Assembly (NCBI GenBank): GCA_050187415.1
Contig: JBFWXN010000002.1
Coordinates: 83,554-147,553 of the forward strand
Direction: 5' to 3'
From: Ga0077555 sp050187415
GTDB taxonomy: Bacteria > Pseudomonadota > Alphaproteobacteria > Rhizobiales > Hyphomicrobiaceae
Length of the DNA: 64,000 nt
In this document: in pieces, positions 26,504 through 35,027 of the stretch
How the letters are laid out: the number at the start of each line of letters is the position of its first letter
Numbering within the stretch: the first letter of the stretch is position 1
Notes under the pieces: generated by a model
The model's input: the letters and a program-made list of their open reading frames with translations, nothing else
Told to the model about the DNA's origin: nothing
Database searches by the model: none
Position numbers and translations under genes: made by a program

Positions 26504-27253
26504 TCACGGTGCGGCCAGTCTCTGCAGCGTCGCAAGCGTGGATCTGTCGAGACGGCCGTCGACGCGAGCGGGCCGGAAATGCCGCTGAAAAGCCGTCAGC
26601 ACCAAGCCGGTCGCAGCGTCTAGGACGCCCGTTTGCTCGACTCCGTAACCGTAAGAACGCAACAAAGCTTGTGCGAGCCCAACATCGCCGTGGCGTGCGC
26701 CTGCTGGATGTCCCGGGTCACCTTGGTCGACAGAGACGGGCGGGAGCCAGTGTCCCACCCCCGAAAGCCAAAGGCGTCGCCAATCGAACTTTTCACCGGG
26801 GTCGGGCTTGCGTGACGGCGCGACGTCGGAATGGGCGAGAACGCGTTCCGGACGGATGCCCCAGCGTGTGATCACATCGGCGCCCAAAGCCACGACGGCC
26901 GCCATCTGAACGTCGGGGAACTGCGGATAACCGTAATCGTGACCGGGGTTGTGGATCTCGAAACCGACGGAGCACGAGTTGATGTCGGTCTCCCCGGCCC
27001 ATACCGCGACGCCGGCATGCCAGGCACGGACCCGCTCGGGCACCATTTGGGTGATGCGGCCATCGGTATCGATGACGTAGTGGCACGATACCCTGGATTC
27101 GGGGCGTGAGAGCCAGTCGATCGCGCGCGCGCACGACGGCATGCCGGTATAGTGAAGGAGGAGCATGTCGGGCGAGCCGACACCGCGCCTGGGTTCCCAG
27201 CACGGAGACGGATGGACGTCGGCGACCAGGGCGGAGTCGCGTGCGAACGTCAC
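26504..27253 (-). CDS. N-acetylmuramoyl-L-alanine amidase (AmiD-like) with peptidoglycan-binding domain
   Basis: A 249-residue protein with an Amidase_2 domain. Zinc-binding His residues appear in MLLLHYTGM near residue 37 and AHSDVAPSRKPDPGEKFDW near 150-165, with SVGFEIHNPGHDYGYPQF between. A C-terminal peptidoglycan-binding module follows (VGLAQALLRSYGYGVEQTG ... FQRHFRPARVDGRLD). It cuts the bond between MurNAc and the stem peptide. No signal peptide is visible, so it may act on recycled muropeptides in the cytoplasm or be exported otherwise. The GTG at 27253 overlaps the TerB-DnaJ stop as GTGA and yields VTFARDSALVADVHPSP, the usual N-terminus; the frame upstream is a shadow of the neighbour. 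Confidence 0.88.
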   Translation of the reverse strand: MTFARDSALVADVHPSPCWEPRRGVGSPDMLLLHYTGMPSCARAIDWLSRPESRVSCHYVIDTDGRITQMVPERVRAWHAGVAVWAGETDINSCSVGFEIHNPGHDYGYPQFPDVQMAAVVALGADVITRWGIRPERVLAHSDVAPSRKPDPGEKFDWRRLWLSGVGHWLPPVSVDQGDPGHPAGARHGDVGLAQALLRSYGYGVEQTGVLDAATGLVLTAFQRHFRPARVDGRLDRSTLATLQRLAAP

Positions 27254-27948
27254 AAGCCCCTCTCTCGTGCCAGCGTCTCGTAGGCGACATTGATGGCGGC
27301 CAGTGTTCGCTCGGCGATGGTCACGAACTCCGCCGGCACGCCGCGACCGATCAACCGATCGGGATGGTGCTCCACGACGAGCTTGCGATAGCGGGCTTTG
27401 ATCTCGGCCGCCGTTGCCGCGGGCGTCAGGCCAAGCGTCGTGTAGGGGTTTGCTTCCGCAGCGACGAAGAGCGATCGAACCCAGGTGAATTCGCTTTCGG
27501 TCAGCCCAACGATCCGGGCGACGTCGGCCAGATAGAGATCTTCCTTTTCGTGGAGGATGCCATCTGCCGCTGCTATGACGAACAGTCCTTCCAGCACGTC
27601 GAGACGCAGTTCCGGGTCGTCCGCCAGGAGCACGCCGATCTCGCGAGCGTAGTGCTCGTATCCGACGGTGTCCTGCTTGGCGAGATCGAACACCCGGCGC
27701 ACGTTCGCTTCGTCGCTTTGCGGAAACGTGCACACGCGGCGGAATGCTTCGACCTCATCGCGGGTCACGATCCCGTCCGATTTCGCCATTTTCGCCGACA
27801 ACGCAATGATCGCGATCGTGAACGCGACGCCTGTCGGTCGGTCGGCGCGCTTGTCGGTATCGATTCCCAGTACGCGCAGGTAGGGCACGATCGCGTCGAA
27901 TCGCACGGCTGCTGCGGCTGCGTTAGAGATCGTTTGCCAAATCGTCAT
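27250..27948 (-). CDS. TerB-like/DnaJ domain protein (DjlA-like)
   Basis: A 232-residue protein. Residues 40-160 form a TerB-like helical domain (TIAIIALSAKMAKSDGIVTRDEVEAF and FVIAAADGILHEKEDLYLADVARIVGL, each with the DG acidic loop). Residues 168-232 are a J domain with the HPD motif at 195-197 (EHHPDRL), which stimulates DnaK ATPase. DjlA of gammaproteobacteria has an N-terminal membrane helix, which is not obvious here. It is translationally coupled to the amidase gene through a four-base overlap (GTGA), so chaperone and cell-wall hydrolase are made together. Confidence 0.9.
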   Translation of the reverse strand: MTIWQTISNAAAAAVRFDAIVPYLRVLGIDTDKRADRPTGVAFTIAIIALSAKMAKSDGIVTRDEVEAFRRVCTFPQSDEANVRRVFDLAKQDTVGYEHYAREIGVLLADDPELRLDVLEGLFVIAAADGILHEKEDLYLADVARIVGLTESEFTWVRSLFVAAEANPYTTLGLTPAATAAEIKARYRKLVVEHHPDRLIGRGVPAEFVTIAERTLAAINVAYETLARERGL

Positions 27949-28140
27949 CGTATAATTCTAACGCGAAGTGCCACCGCCGGTCCACGTCGTCCGCTCGGCC
28001 TGTGGCCCTTTGACCGCGATCGGCGCCGATCGCCGCCAAATGCGAAGATTGGGCACAAAGTGGCCGATATTTGCCATTCTTCTGCCCGATATGCGCCGTT
28101 GCGCGATGATCCGAAGGCGCAGGAAGGCTGTGACTGCCCG

Positions 28141-28608
28141 ATGGACGTGATTGAGCCGGACACTTTCCGCATTTCGAGCTGGGATCTGCTCGTCGGAGCG
28201 CTGGCCCTGACGCTGTTTGCGAGCGCTGCATGGAGCGGGTCCGGGCAATCTGTGTTCGGCGTGTGGCAGCACCCCGAAAACGGCAGCCGGATCGAGGTCT
28301 ATCCGTGTCAACTCGGAAAGGCATGCATCAGGATCGTCGTAACCGGCGACGGCCAGCAACACGACGACAAGAATTTGCAGCCTGAGCTCCGGACACGGCC
28401 GATCATCGGTCTTACCATCATGAGTGGAGCGGGCCGCACGGACGACGGCGGCTGGTCCGGCCGCCTTTACAATCGCACGGACGGACAATTCTACGACGGC
28501 TACCTGGCGCCGGTCGGCACCGACAAGCTGAAGCTGACCGGATGCGCCATGGTAGTGCTCTGCCGATCGATGATCTGGCAGCGTGTGCCGAAATCCGGTC
28601 CGTCGTAG
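28141..28608 (+). CDS. DUF2147 family exported protein
   Basis: A 155-residue protein with a hydrophobic N-terminal segment (WDLLVGALALTLFASAAWSG) that acts as a signal peptide or anchor. The mature domain has the DUF2147 pattern: FGVWQHPENGSRIEVYPC, then TGDGQQHDDKNLQPELRTRPIIGL and DGYLAPVGTDKLKLTGC with a closing MIWQRV. Two to three cysteines could pair in the periplasm. The function of the family is unknown. The ATG at 28141 has AGGAAGG about 13 bases upstream; the frame extends far upstream as a shadow. It converges with the ABC-F gene. Confidence 0.82.
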   Translation: MDVIEPDTFRISSWDLLVGALALTLFASAAWSGSGQSVFGVWQHPENGSRIEVYPCQLGKACIRIVVTGDGQQHDDKNLQPELRTRPIIGLTIMSGAGRTDDGGWSGRLYNRTDGQFYDGYLAPVGTDKLKLTGCAMVVLCRSMIWQRVPKSGPS

Positions 28609-28635
28609 CGCCCCGCATGCAGCCGGCGAATCCTG

Positions 28636-30534
28636 TCAGGCGTCCACGGCGGCCGCCTCCAGCGCTTCGATCGCCACGAGCCATGCCTCCTCGGCTTGAG
28701 CAAGCGCCTTCGCCTTGAGGCCGCGATCTTGTGCCAGCGATTGCGCCTTGGCCGGGTCTTTCGCATAGAGATCGGGATTCGCAAGCGCCGCATCAAAGCG
28801 CGCAATCTCGGCAGCCAGCTTTTCCATCAGCATCTCCGCTTCCCGAACCTCCTTGCGCAGAGGCGCGAGCTGGGCACGCTTTCCAGCGGCATCGCGGCGC
28901 TGATCGGCGCGTGAAGCCCGGGCCTCACTGTTCCGCTCGTCGGATGGCCGCGAACGGGCGGGCCCCCCCCGTTCGGCCAGCAGCTCGGCGCGATAGCTTT
29001 CCATGTCGCCCTCGTATGGCCGCACGGTGCCATTCCTGACGATCCAGAGGCGGTCGGCCGAGGCGTCGATCAGATGCCGGTCGTGGCTGATCAGAATGAC
29101 CGCGCCTTCGTAGTCGTTGAGCGCGTGCACCAAGGCCTCGCGGCTGTCGACGTCGAGATGATTGGTCGGCTCGTCGAGGATCAGCATATGCGGGGCGTGA
29201 AACGCCGTCAGCGCCATCAGCAGCCGTGCCTTCTCACCGCCTGACAGATTGCCGGCCTTGGTGTCCGCCTTGGCGGCGCCGAAACCCCAGGTGCCGAGCC
29301 GCGAGCGCCGTTCCGCCTCGGTGGCGTTGGGCATGAGCCGGGTGATCTGGTCGTAGGGTGTCATCTCAGGGGCGAGGTCGTCGAGCTGGTGTTGCGCGAA
29401 GTAGCCGACCTCCAGCTTTTGCGAGCGGCGCATGGTGCCATCGAGCGTGGCGAGGCGCCCCGCGACGAGCTTGGCGAACGTCGATTTACCGTTGCCGTTT
29501 TGGCCGAGCAGCGCGATTCGGTCATCCTGGTCGATACGCAGGTCCAGCCGCGAGAGCACGGGCTTGTCCGGCGCATAGCCCACGCTGCCGCGTTCGAGCT
29601 GAAGGATGGGGCTGGCGAGCAGCTTGTCCGGCCCAGGCAGCCTGAACGGCACGACCCGCTCGTCGGCCTCGGCCGCGATCGGTTGCATGCGGGCCAACAC
29701 CTTCATGCGGCTCTGCGCCTGCGCGGCCTTGGACGCTTTCGCCTTGAAACGCGTGATGAAAGCTTCGAGGTGCTTGCGTTGATCCTCTTGCTTCTTCTGC
29801 ATCTTCTGGTCGAGGCGCTGCTTTTCGCGGCGGGTCTCCTCGAACGTATCGTAGCCACCCGAATAAAGCGTGAGCTTGCCGCGTTCGAGGTGCACGATAG
29901 ATCCGACGGCGCGGTTCAGCAGGTCGCGATCGTGGCTGACCATGATCACCGTGTGCGGGTACCCCCTGAGGTAGCTCTCGAGCCAGAGCGTACCTTCGAG
30001 ATCGAGATAGTTGGTCGGCTCGTCGAGCAGCAGCACCTCGGGCTCGAGAAACAGGATCGATGCCAGCGCGACCCGCATGCGCCAGCCGCCGGAATACTCA
30101 CGACAAGAGCGGCGCTGAGCGTCCTCGTCGAAACCGAGGCCCGAGAGGATTTGCGCAGCCCGCGCCGGCGCGGAATGGGCGTCGATGTCGTTCAGCCGCT
30201 CGTGGATCGCTGCGATACGGGCGGCGTCGGTCGCCGTCTCGGCCTCGGCAAGCAGGTTTGCGCGCTCGCTGTCGGCAGCCAGAACCCAGTCGATCAGGCT
30301 GTCGTCGCCACCCGGGGCCTCCTGAGCGACGTATCCGATGCGGGAGCCTCTGGCGGTGCTGATCGACCCGTCGTCAGGCGCGATCTCGCCGACGATCAAA
30401 CGAATCAGCGTCGACTTGCCCGCACCATTGCGCCCGACGAGGCCCACCTTGTGACCGGTCGGAATTGCGACTGACGCGCCTTCGAGGATCGGTTTGCCCT
30501 CGATACGATAAGTGAGGTCGTTGATGTGCAGCAT
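28636..30534 (-). CDS. ABC-F family ATPase (ribosome-associated)
   Basis: A 632-residue protein with two ABC ATPase cassettes and no membrane domain. Walker A motifs are VGRNGAGKSTLI and LGQNGNGKSTFA, signature motifs YSGGWRMRVALA and LSGGEKARLLMA, and Walker B motifs VLLLDEPTNYLD and LILDEPTNHLD. The linker between the cassettes (EETRREKQRLDQKMQKKQ) is the P-site tRNA interaction motif helix pair of ABC-F proteins. A C-terminal coiled coil (about 540-625) is present as in Uup and YheS types. Such proteins act on stalled ribosomes. A 13-bp perfect inverted repeat ends 15 bases upstream of the start codon, where no clear ribosome binding site is visible. Confidence 0.93.
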   Translation of the reverse strand: MLHINDLTYRIEGKPILEGASVAIPTGHKVGLVGRNGAGKSTLIRLIVGEIAPDDGSISTARGSRIGYVAQEAPGGDDSLIDWVLAADSERANLLAEAETATDAARIAAIHERLNDIDAHSAPARAAQILSGLGFDEDAQRRSCREYSGGWRMRVALASILFLEPEVLLLDEPTNYLDLEGTLWLESYLRGYPHTVIMVSHDRDLLNRAVGSIVHLERGKLTLYSGGYDTFEETRREKQRLDQKMQKKQEDQRKHLEAFITRFKAKASKAAQAQSRMKVLARMQPIAAEADERVVPFRLPGPDKLLASPILQLERGSVGYAPDKPVLSRLDLRIDQDDRIALLGQNGNGKSTFAKLVAGRLATLDGTMRRSQKLEVGYFAQHQLDDLAPEMTPYDQITRLMPNATEAERRSRLGTWGFGAAKADTKAGNLSGGEKARLLMALTAFHAPHMLILDEPTNHLDVDSREALVHALNDYEGAVILISHDRHLIDASADRLWIVRNGTVRPYEGDMESYRAELLAERGGPARSRPSDERNSEARASRADQRRDAAGKRAQLAPLRKEVREAEMLMEKLAAEIARFDAALANPDLYAKDPAKAQSLAQDRGLKAKALAQAEEAWLVAIEALEAAAVDA

Positions 30535-30548
30535 GGCGCGCCGGGAAT

Positions 30549-30589
30549 AGCCCCTTGCGCCGCGGTTGTCACCTGGGGCGCAAGGGGCT
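30549..30589. repeat. 13-bp perfect inverted repeat (hairpin) before the ABC-F start
   Basis: The arms at 30549-30561 and 30577-30589 are exact reverse complements (AGCCCCTTGCGCC and its complement), with a 15-base loop. It lies between the stop of the small exported protein gene (30595) and the ABC-F start (30534), both on the minus strand. No T-run follows on either strand, so it is not a textbook intrinsic terminator. It could block or regulate ABC-F translation or stop upstream transcription. Confidence 0.75.
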
Positions 30590-30594
30590 CGCCT

Positions 30595-30858
30595 TCAGCG
30601 GCGGTTACCACCGCCAATGTCGTTGAAGCGTGCCCAGAACTCCTCGCGATCGCAGCGATCGTTCAGGTTCAGGCTATCCATGGGCCGGCCGTTGTCGCGC
30701 GTGCAACGACCATCACGTGTCCGGGTGGAGCTGCGGTAACGCTGCTCGTAGCGATCGCCGTCGTCGTATTTGCGACTTTTGCGGCGATCGTAGGCCGCTG
30801 CGTCGAAGATCGGAAGCGTGGCGAACACGAAGACGAGTGTGGCAGCTAGGGGGCGCAT
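30595..30858 (-). CDS. Small exported charged protein, unknown function
   Basis: An 87-residue product. The N-terminus RPLAATLVFVFATLPIFDAAA is a signal peptide, probably cleaved before YDRRKSRKYDDGDRY. The short mature part is rich in Arg, Asp and Tyr and has two cysteines (GRCTRDNG and NDRCDREEFWARFND) that could form a disulfide. I do not recognise a family. I start at the ATG directly before the signal peptide; an upstream start at 30903 would add 15 residues. It reads toward the ABC-F gene 60 bases away, with a strong hairpin between them. Confidence 0.65.
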   Translation of the reverse strand: MRPLAATLVFVFATLPIFDAAAYDRRKSRKYDDGDRYEQRYRSSTRTRDGRCTRDNGRPMDSLNLNDRCDREEFWARFNDIGGGNRR

Positions 30859-31037
30859 GCGCTCTCCGTTTTGGATAGCGAGGTCGGCGGCCAGCGCCGG
30901 CATCGATCTACGGTCCTTTCACAGAATGTGGTGGTCTCTCACAAGTTCTCAAGCATGGGGCGCGGTTGCGATTTCACTTATTCGCGACTGTGCGCAACCG
31001 GGCTGACCCCGATGCCGCGCGCGCTTATAGTGGCCTC

Positions 31038-34000
31038 ATGAGCACAGAATCGAAGTCATCCCTCGCCGCCATTATCACCGTGCCGGAAGGCGAGGCCGTC
31101 CCCGTCGGCAAGGGCAGCCACGTTTATCTCGTCGACGGCTCCGGCTACATCTTTCGCGCCTTCCACGCCCTACCGCCGCTGACGCGTCCATCGGATGGAC
31201 TGCCCGTCGGGGCCGTGCATGGCTTCTGCGCCATGCTCTGGAAGCTGATGCAGGACGCCAAGGCTGGGCGCGGGCCGACGCATATTGCGGTCATCTTCGA
31301 CGCGGGTCGCGACAACTTTCGCAATGAAATCTACGAGAATTACAAGGCAAATCGTCCCCCCGCACCTGAAGAGCTGGTGCCGCAGTTCCCGCTCATCCGA
31401 CATGCGGTCAGGGCATTCAATATCGCCTGCATCGAGCAGGACGGATACGAGGCCGACGATCTGATCGCGACGTACACCAAAGACGTCATCGCCAGGGGCG
31501 GCGATGTCACGATCGTTTCGTCCGACAAGGATCTGATGCAGCTGGTCCAGCCGGGCGTCGTTATGCTCGACACGATGAAAAACAAGTCGATCGGCCGCGA
31601 GGAGGTGATCGAGAAGTTCGGCGTCGAGCCCTCGCTGGTGGTGGACGTGCAGTCGCTGGCGGGTGATTCGGTCGACAACGTGCCGGGCGTGCCCGGCATC
31701 GGCGTCAAGACGGCCGCCGAACTCATCAAGGAATACGGTGACCTGGATTCGCTGCTGGCCCGGGCCGGCGAGATCAAGCAGCCAAAGCGCCGCGAAAAGC
31801 TCATCGAGTTCGCCGATCAGGCTCGTATCTCGCGCGAGTTGGTCCGGCTGAAGCACGACGTGCCGGTGTCGGTCGACGTGGAGCGGCTCGGCGTCCAGGA
31901 CCCGTTGTCGGAGCCGCTGCTCGCGTTCATGCGCGAGATGGAGTTCAACACGCTGACGAAGCGGATCGCCGAGGCCCTGGGAGTTGACGTGCCACCGCCG
32001 CTCGAGCGGTCCGTGGGATCGAGCCTTGGCAGCTATGGCGGGCGCGAGACGAAGCCTCCTGTTGCGCGGTCGGGTCCGCGCCCTGCCGGACTTGACGACG
32101 GCGCGACCGCAGCCCGAGGCGTGACGGCGAGCGACGCCTTCGCGGACGTGTTGGCGTTCTCCCGCGGGGCAGCGCGCGAGCCGAAGATCGATCGCTCGAC
32201 GTACGAGACGGTGCGCGATCTCGACCGGCTGAAGGCATGGGTGGCGGAAGCGCTCGACCGCGGCCGGGTCGCGTTCGACACGGAGACGACCAGCCTGGAT
32301 GCCATGCGGGCCGATCTCGTCGGCGTCTCGCTGGCAACCGCACCGGGTCGCGCCTGCTATGTGCCGGTCGGTCATACGGGTGGCGACAGCGATCTCTTCG
32401 GCGGCGGGGGCCTGCTCGCCGGCCAGATTCCGATCCGCGAGGCTCTCGAGGTTCTGAAGCCGCTGCTTGAAGACCCCTCGACACTGAAAATCGGCCAGAA
32501 CCTCAAGTACGACGCCCTCGTCATGCGGCGCTACGGCATTCGCGTCGGTCCATACGACGACACGCAGCTCATCTCCTACGTCCTGGATGGAGGGCGGGGT
32601 GCGCACGGCATGGACGCGCTTGCCGAACGGCACCTTGGCCACGTTTGCATCTCGTTCGGCGACGTGATCGCGCATGCCCCCGGCGCGAAGAAGAGCGAGA
32701 AAACCTTTGCCGGCGTGCCGATCGAGAAAGCGACGGAGTATGCGGCCGAGGATGCCGACGTTACGCTGCGCCTCTGGATGGCCCTGAAGCCGCGTCTCGT
32801 CGCCGAACGCATGACGACCGTCTACGAGACACTGGAAAGACCACTCGTCGATGTCGTCTCCAGCATGGAGTACGCCGGAATAAAAGTGGATCAGGGCATT
32901 CTCTCGCGCCTCTCCTCCAGTTTTGCGCAGAGCATCGTACGCCTCGAGGAGGAAGTGCAGGCGCTGGCCGGGTACAAGTTCAATCTCGGATCGCCGCGGC
33001 AGCTTGGCGAATTGCTGTTCGACAAGCTGAAGATGCCCCGCGGCAAGCGGACGAAGAGCGGCCAATGGGAGACCCGGGCAGGGCTGCTCGACGACCTGGC
33101 GGCCAACGAGGAGCTGCCCGAGGACGCGCGTCGGCTGATCAACACCATGCTCGAGTGGCGGCAGCTCTCGAAGCTGAAGTCGACGTATACGGACGCGCTG
33201 CCGGCACATATCGACGAATCCGGCCGCATCCACACGAGCTACGCGCTGGCCGCGACCACAACCGGGCGTCTGGCGTCGGCCGAACCCAATCTGCAGAACA
33301 TTCCCGTTCGTACCAAGGAGGGCCGCGAAATCCGCACGGCGTTCGTCGCAGACAAGGCGGCGAAGCTGATCTCGGCCGATTATTCGCAGATCGAGCTGCG
33401 CGTGCTGGCGCACATCGCAGATATCCCGCAGCTCAAACAGGCGTTTGCCGACGGGCTCGACATCCACGCCATGACGGCGTCCGAGATGTTCGGTGTGCCA
33501 CTGGAGGGCATGCCGGGCGAGGTCCGCCGGCGTGCGAAGGCCATCAATTTTGGCATCATCTACGGCATCTCGGCGTTCGGCCTCGCCGCTCAGCTCGGCA
33601 TCTCGAAGCAGGAGGCGGGCGAGTACATCACGACGTACTTCAAGCGCTTCCCCGGCATTCGCGATTACATGGATCGCACCAAGAAGTTCGCGCACGACAA
33701 TGGTTTTGTGGAAACGGTGTTCGGCCGCCGCGTGCATTATCCCGAGATCAACACCAAGAACCCCTCCATGCGCGGCTTCCTGGAGCGTGCCGCCATCAAC
33801 GCGCCGATCCAGGGCTCGGCCGCCGACATCATCCGCCGCGCCATGATCCGTATGCCGGCGGCGCTGCGCGAGGCCGGCCTCGCCTCGGCAACCATGCTCC
33901 TGCAGGTGCACGACGAGTTGATCTTCGAAGTGAAGGCCACGGAAATCGAAAGGGCCATCGAAGTGGTACGCTCGGTCATGGAAAAGGCGCCGGAGCCGTT

Positions 34001-34067
34001 CGTGAAGTTCTCGGTCCCGATCCATGTCGACGCCAAGGCCGCCGACAATTGGGAAGCCGCACACTGA
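31038..34067 (+). CDS. polA: DNA polymerase I
   Basis: A 1009-residue enzyme for Okazaki-fragment processing and repair. The 5'-3' exonuclease domain (about 28-320) starts VYLVDGSGYIFRAFHALPP and contains EADDLIATYTKD and GDSVDNVPGVPGIG. The 3'-5' exonuclease domain (about 395-600) has VAFDTETTSLDAMRADLVG, so the D-x-E proofreading residues are intact. The polymerase domain (about 630-1009) has TGRLASAEPNLQNIPVR, SADYSQIELRVLAHIA, the RRRAKAINFGIIYG O-helix and QVHDELIFEV. The linker between the two nucleases is long and Arg/Ala-rich, explaining the length above the E. coli 928. The ATG at 31038 gives the standard start. It converges with the enoyl-CoA hydratase gene. Confidence 0.97.
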   Translation: MSTESKSSLAAIITVPEGEAVPVGKGSHVYLVDGSGYIFRAFHALPPLTRPSDGLPVGAVHGFCAMLWKLMQDAKAGRGPTHIAVIFDAGRDNFRNEIYENYKANRPPAPEELVPQFPLIRHAVRAFNIACIEQDGYEADDLIATYTKDVIARGGDVTIVSSDKDLMQLVQPGVVMLDTMKNKSIGREEVIEKFGVEPSLVVDVQSLAGDSVDNVPGVPGIGVKTAAELIKEYGDLDSLLARAGEIKQPKRREKLIEFADQARISRELVRLKHDVPVSVDVERLGVQDPLSEPLLAFMREMEFNTLTKRIAEALGVDVPPPLERSVGSSLGSYGGRETKPPVARSGPRPAGLDDGATAARGVTASDAFADVLAFSRGAAREPKIDRSTYETVRDLDRLKAWVAEALDRGRVAFDTETTSLDAMRADLVGVSLATAPGRACYVPVGHTGGDSDLFGGGGLLAGQIPIREALEVLKPLLEDPSTLKIGQNLKYDALVMRRYGIRVGPYDDTQLISYVLDGGRGAHGMDALAERHLGHVCISFGDVIAHAPGAKKSEKTFAGVPIEKATEYAAEDADVTLRLWMALKPRLVAERMTTVYETLERPLVDVVSSMEYAGIKVDQGILSRLSSSFAQSIVRLEEEVQALAGYKFNLGSPRQLGELLFDKLKMPRGKRTKSGQWETRAGLLDDLAANEELPEDARRLINTMLEWRQLSKLKSTYTDALPAHIDESGRIHTSYALAATTTGRLASAEPNLQNIPVRTKEGREIRTAFVADKAAKLISADYSQIELRVLAHIADIPQLKQAFADGLDIHAMTASEMFGVPLEGMPGEVRRRAKAINFGIIYGISAFGLAAQLGISKQEAGEYITTYFKRFPGIRDYMDRTKKFAHDNGFVETVFGRRVHYPEINTKNPSMRGFLERAAINAPIQGSAADIIRRAMIRMPAALREAGLASATMLLQVHDELIFEVKATEIERAIEVVRSVMEKAPEPFVKFSVPIHVDAKAADNWEAAH

Positions 34068-34186
34068 TCGGTGCGGCAGATATGGCAGCTACGAGCGCTA
34101 ATGGGGGCTCGAGACGTGCCCCCGGGGTGAAAATATCCGCCACGTCAAAGCCCTGAAATACCGCCAAGGCCCGACAGGGGCGCACG

Positions 34187-34978
34187 CTAGTCCTTCGCCC
34201 TCTTGATCGCGTTCTCGAGGCCGCGGTCACGCGCGGATTTGAAGGCTTCCGTGACGTGCGAAAGCTGGTGCGTGTCGAAGTGGGCGTGCAGCGCGGTGCG
34301 CAAGCCCTGGGCGTCGAGCGTGCGGTTTATGGAGCGCTTGACCAGCTTCATCGCGAAGGGCTCCGCTTTGGCGATATGGGCTGCCATCGCCATGGTCTCG
34401 GCCTCGAGATCGTTGCGGGCAACCACCTTGTTGACCATGCCGATGCGCCACGCTTCGTCCGCCGACATGCGGCCACCCATGAACAGCATCTCCTTGGCCT
34501 TGCGTGCGCCCATCACCCACGGATGGATCAGCACCTCGACTGCCGTCGCGCCCAGCGTGTGGCAGACCGGATCGGAGAAGAACGCGTCGTCGGCGGCGAT
34601 GATCAGGTCGCACATGTTTGCGACCATGAAGCCACCCGCGATGCACGCGCCCTGCACGGAGGCGATGGTCGGCTTCGGACAATCCCAGATGCGCAGCGCA
34701 TATTCGAGGTAGTAGAGCTCTTCATAGGCCCAGCGCTGCTCGACGGTGAAGTTCGCGCGCTGAGCGGCCCCCTGCTTCAGGTCGTGGCCGGCCGAGAAAT
34801 GCTCGCCCTTGCCGTCGAACACGAGGACGCGGACCGCCGGGTCGGCGGTCGCCGTGCGCACGGCGTCGTCCAACTCGTCGAGCAACTCGCGGCTCTCGGC
34901 ATTGCGCATCTGGGGGCGATTGTGCGAGAGGCGGGCGACGCCTCCGTCGACGGCATAGGCGATGTTCGAATAGGTCAC
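34187..34978 (-). CDS. Enoyl-CoA hydratase/isomerase family protein
   Basis: A 263-residue crotonase-fold protein. The CoA-binding and oxyanion-hole blocks are FDGKGEHFSAGHDLKQG and SVQGACIAGGFMVANMCDLIIA. In the position of the second catalytic Glu of enoyl-CoA hydratase the sequence reads DAFFSDPVCHTLGATAVE, so a true hydratase activity is uncertain and a related isomerase or hydrolase is possible. I start at GTG 34978 (VTYSNIAYAVDGG), which has a strong GAGGAAAG ribosome site; the frame extends to 35053 but that part overlaps the YihY gene. It lies 49 bases downstream of yihY on the same strand. Confidence 0.87.
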   Translation of the reverse strand: MTYSNIAYAVDGGVARLSHNRPQMRNAESRELLDELDDAVRTATADPAVRVLVFDGKGEHFSAGHDLKQGAAQRANFTVEQRWAYEELYYLEYALRIWDCPKPTIASVQGACIAGGFMVANMCDLIIAADDAFFSDPVCHTLGATAVEVLIHPWVMGARKAKEMLFMGGRMSADEAWRIGMVNKVVARNDLEAETMAMAAHIAKAEPFAMKLVKRSINRTLDAQGLRTALHAHFDTHQLSHVTEAFKSARDRGLENAIKRAKD

Positions 34979-35027
34979 GGCGGCGTCTTTCCTCGATGTT
35001 CGCGGGCCCGATGAGTCGCGCTTCAAA

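Noticed and set aside
31170..34064. Very long leftward open frame (964 codons) antisense to polA
   Set aside because: It is fully opposite a polymerase I gene with every catalytic motif. Long antisense frames are common in GC-rich DNA, and its translation shows no domain or hydrophobic pattern.
34103..34123. GGGGGC...GCCCCC hairpin after polA as terminator
   Set aside because: Only a 6-bp stem with a 9-base loop and no T-run on either strand.
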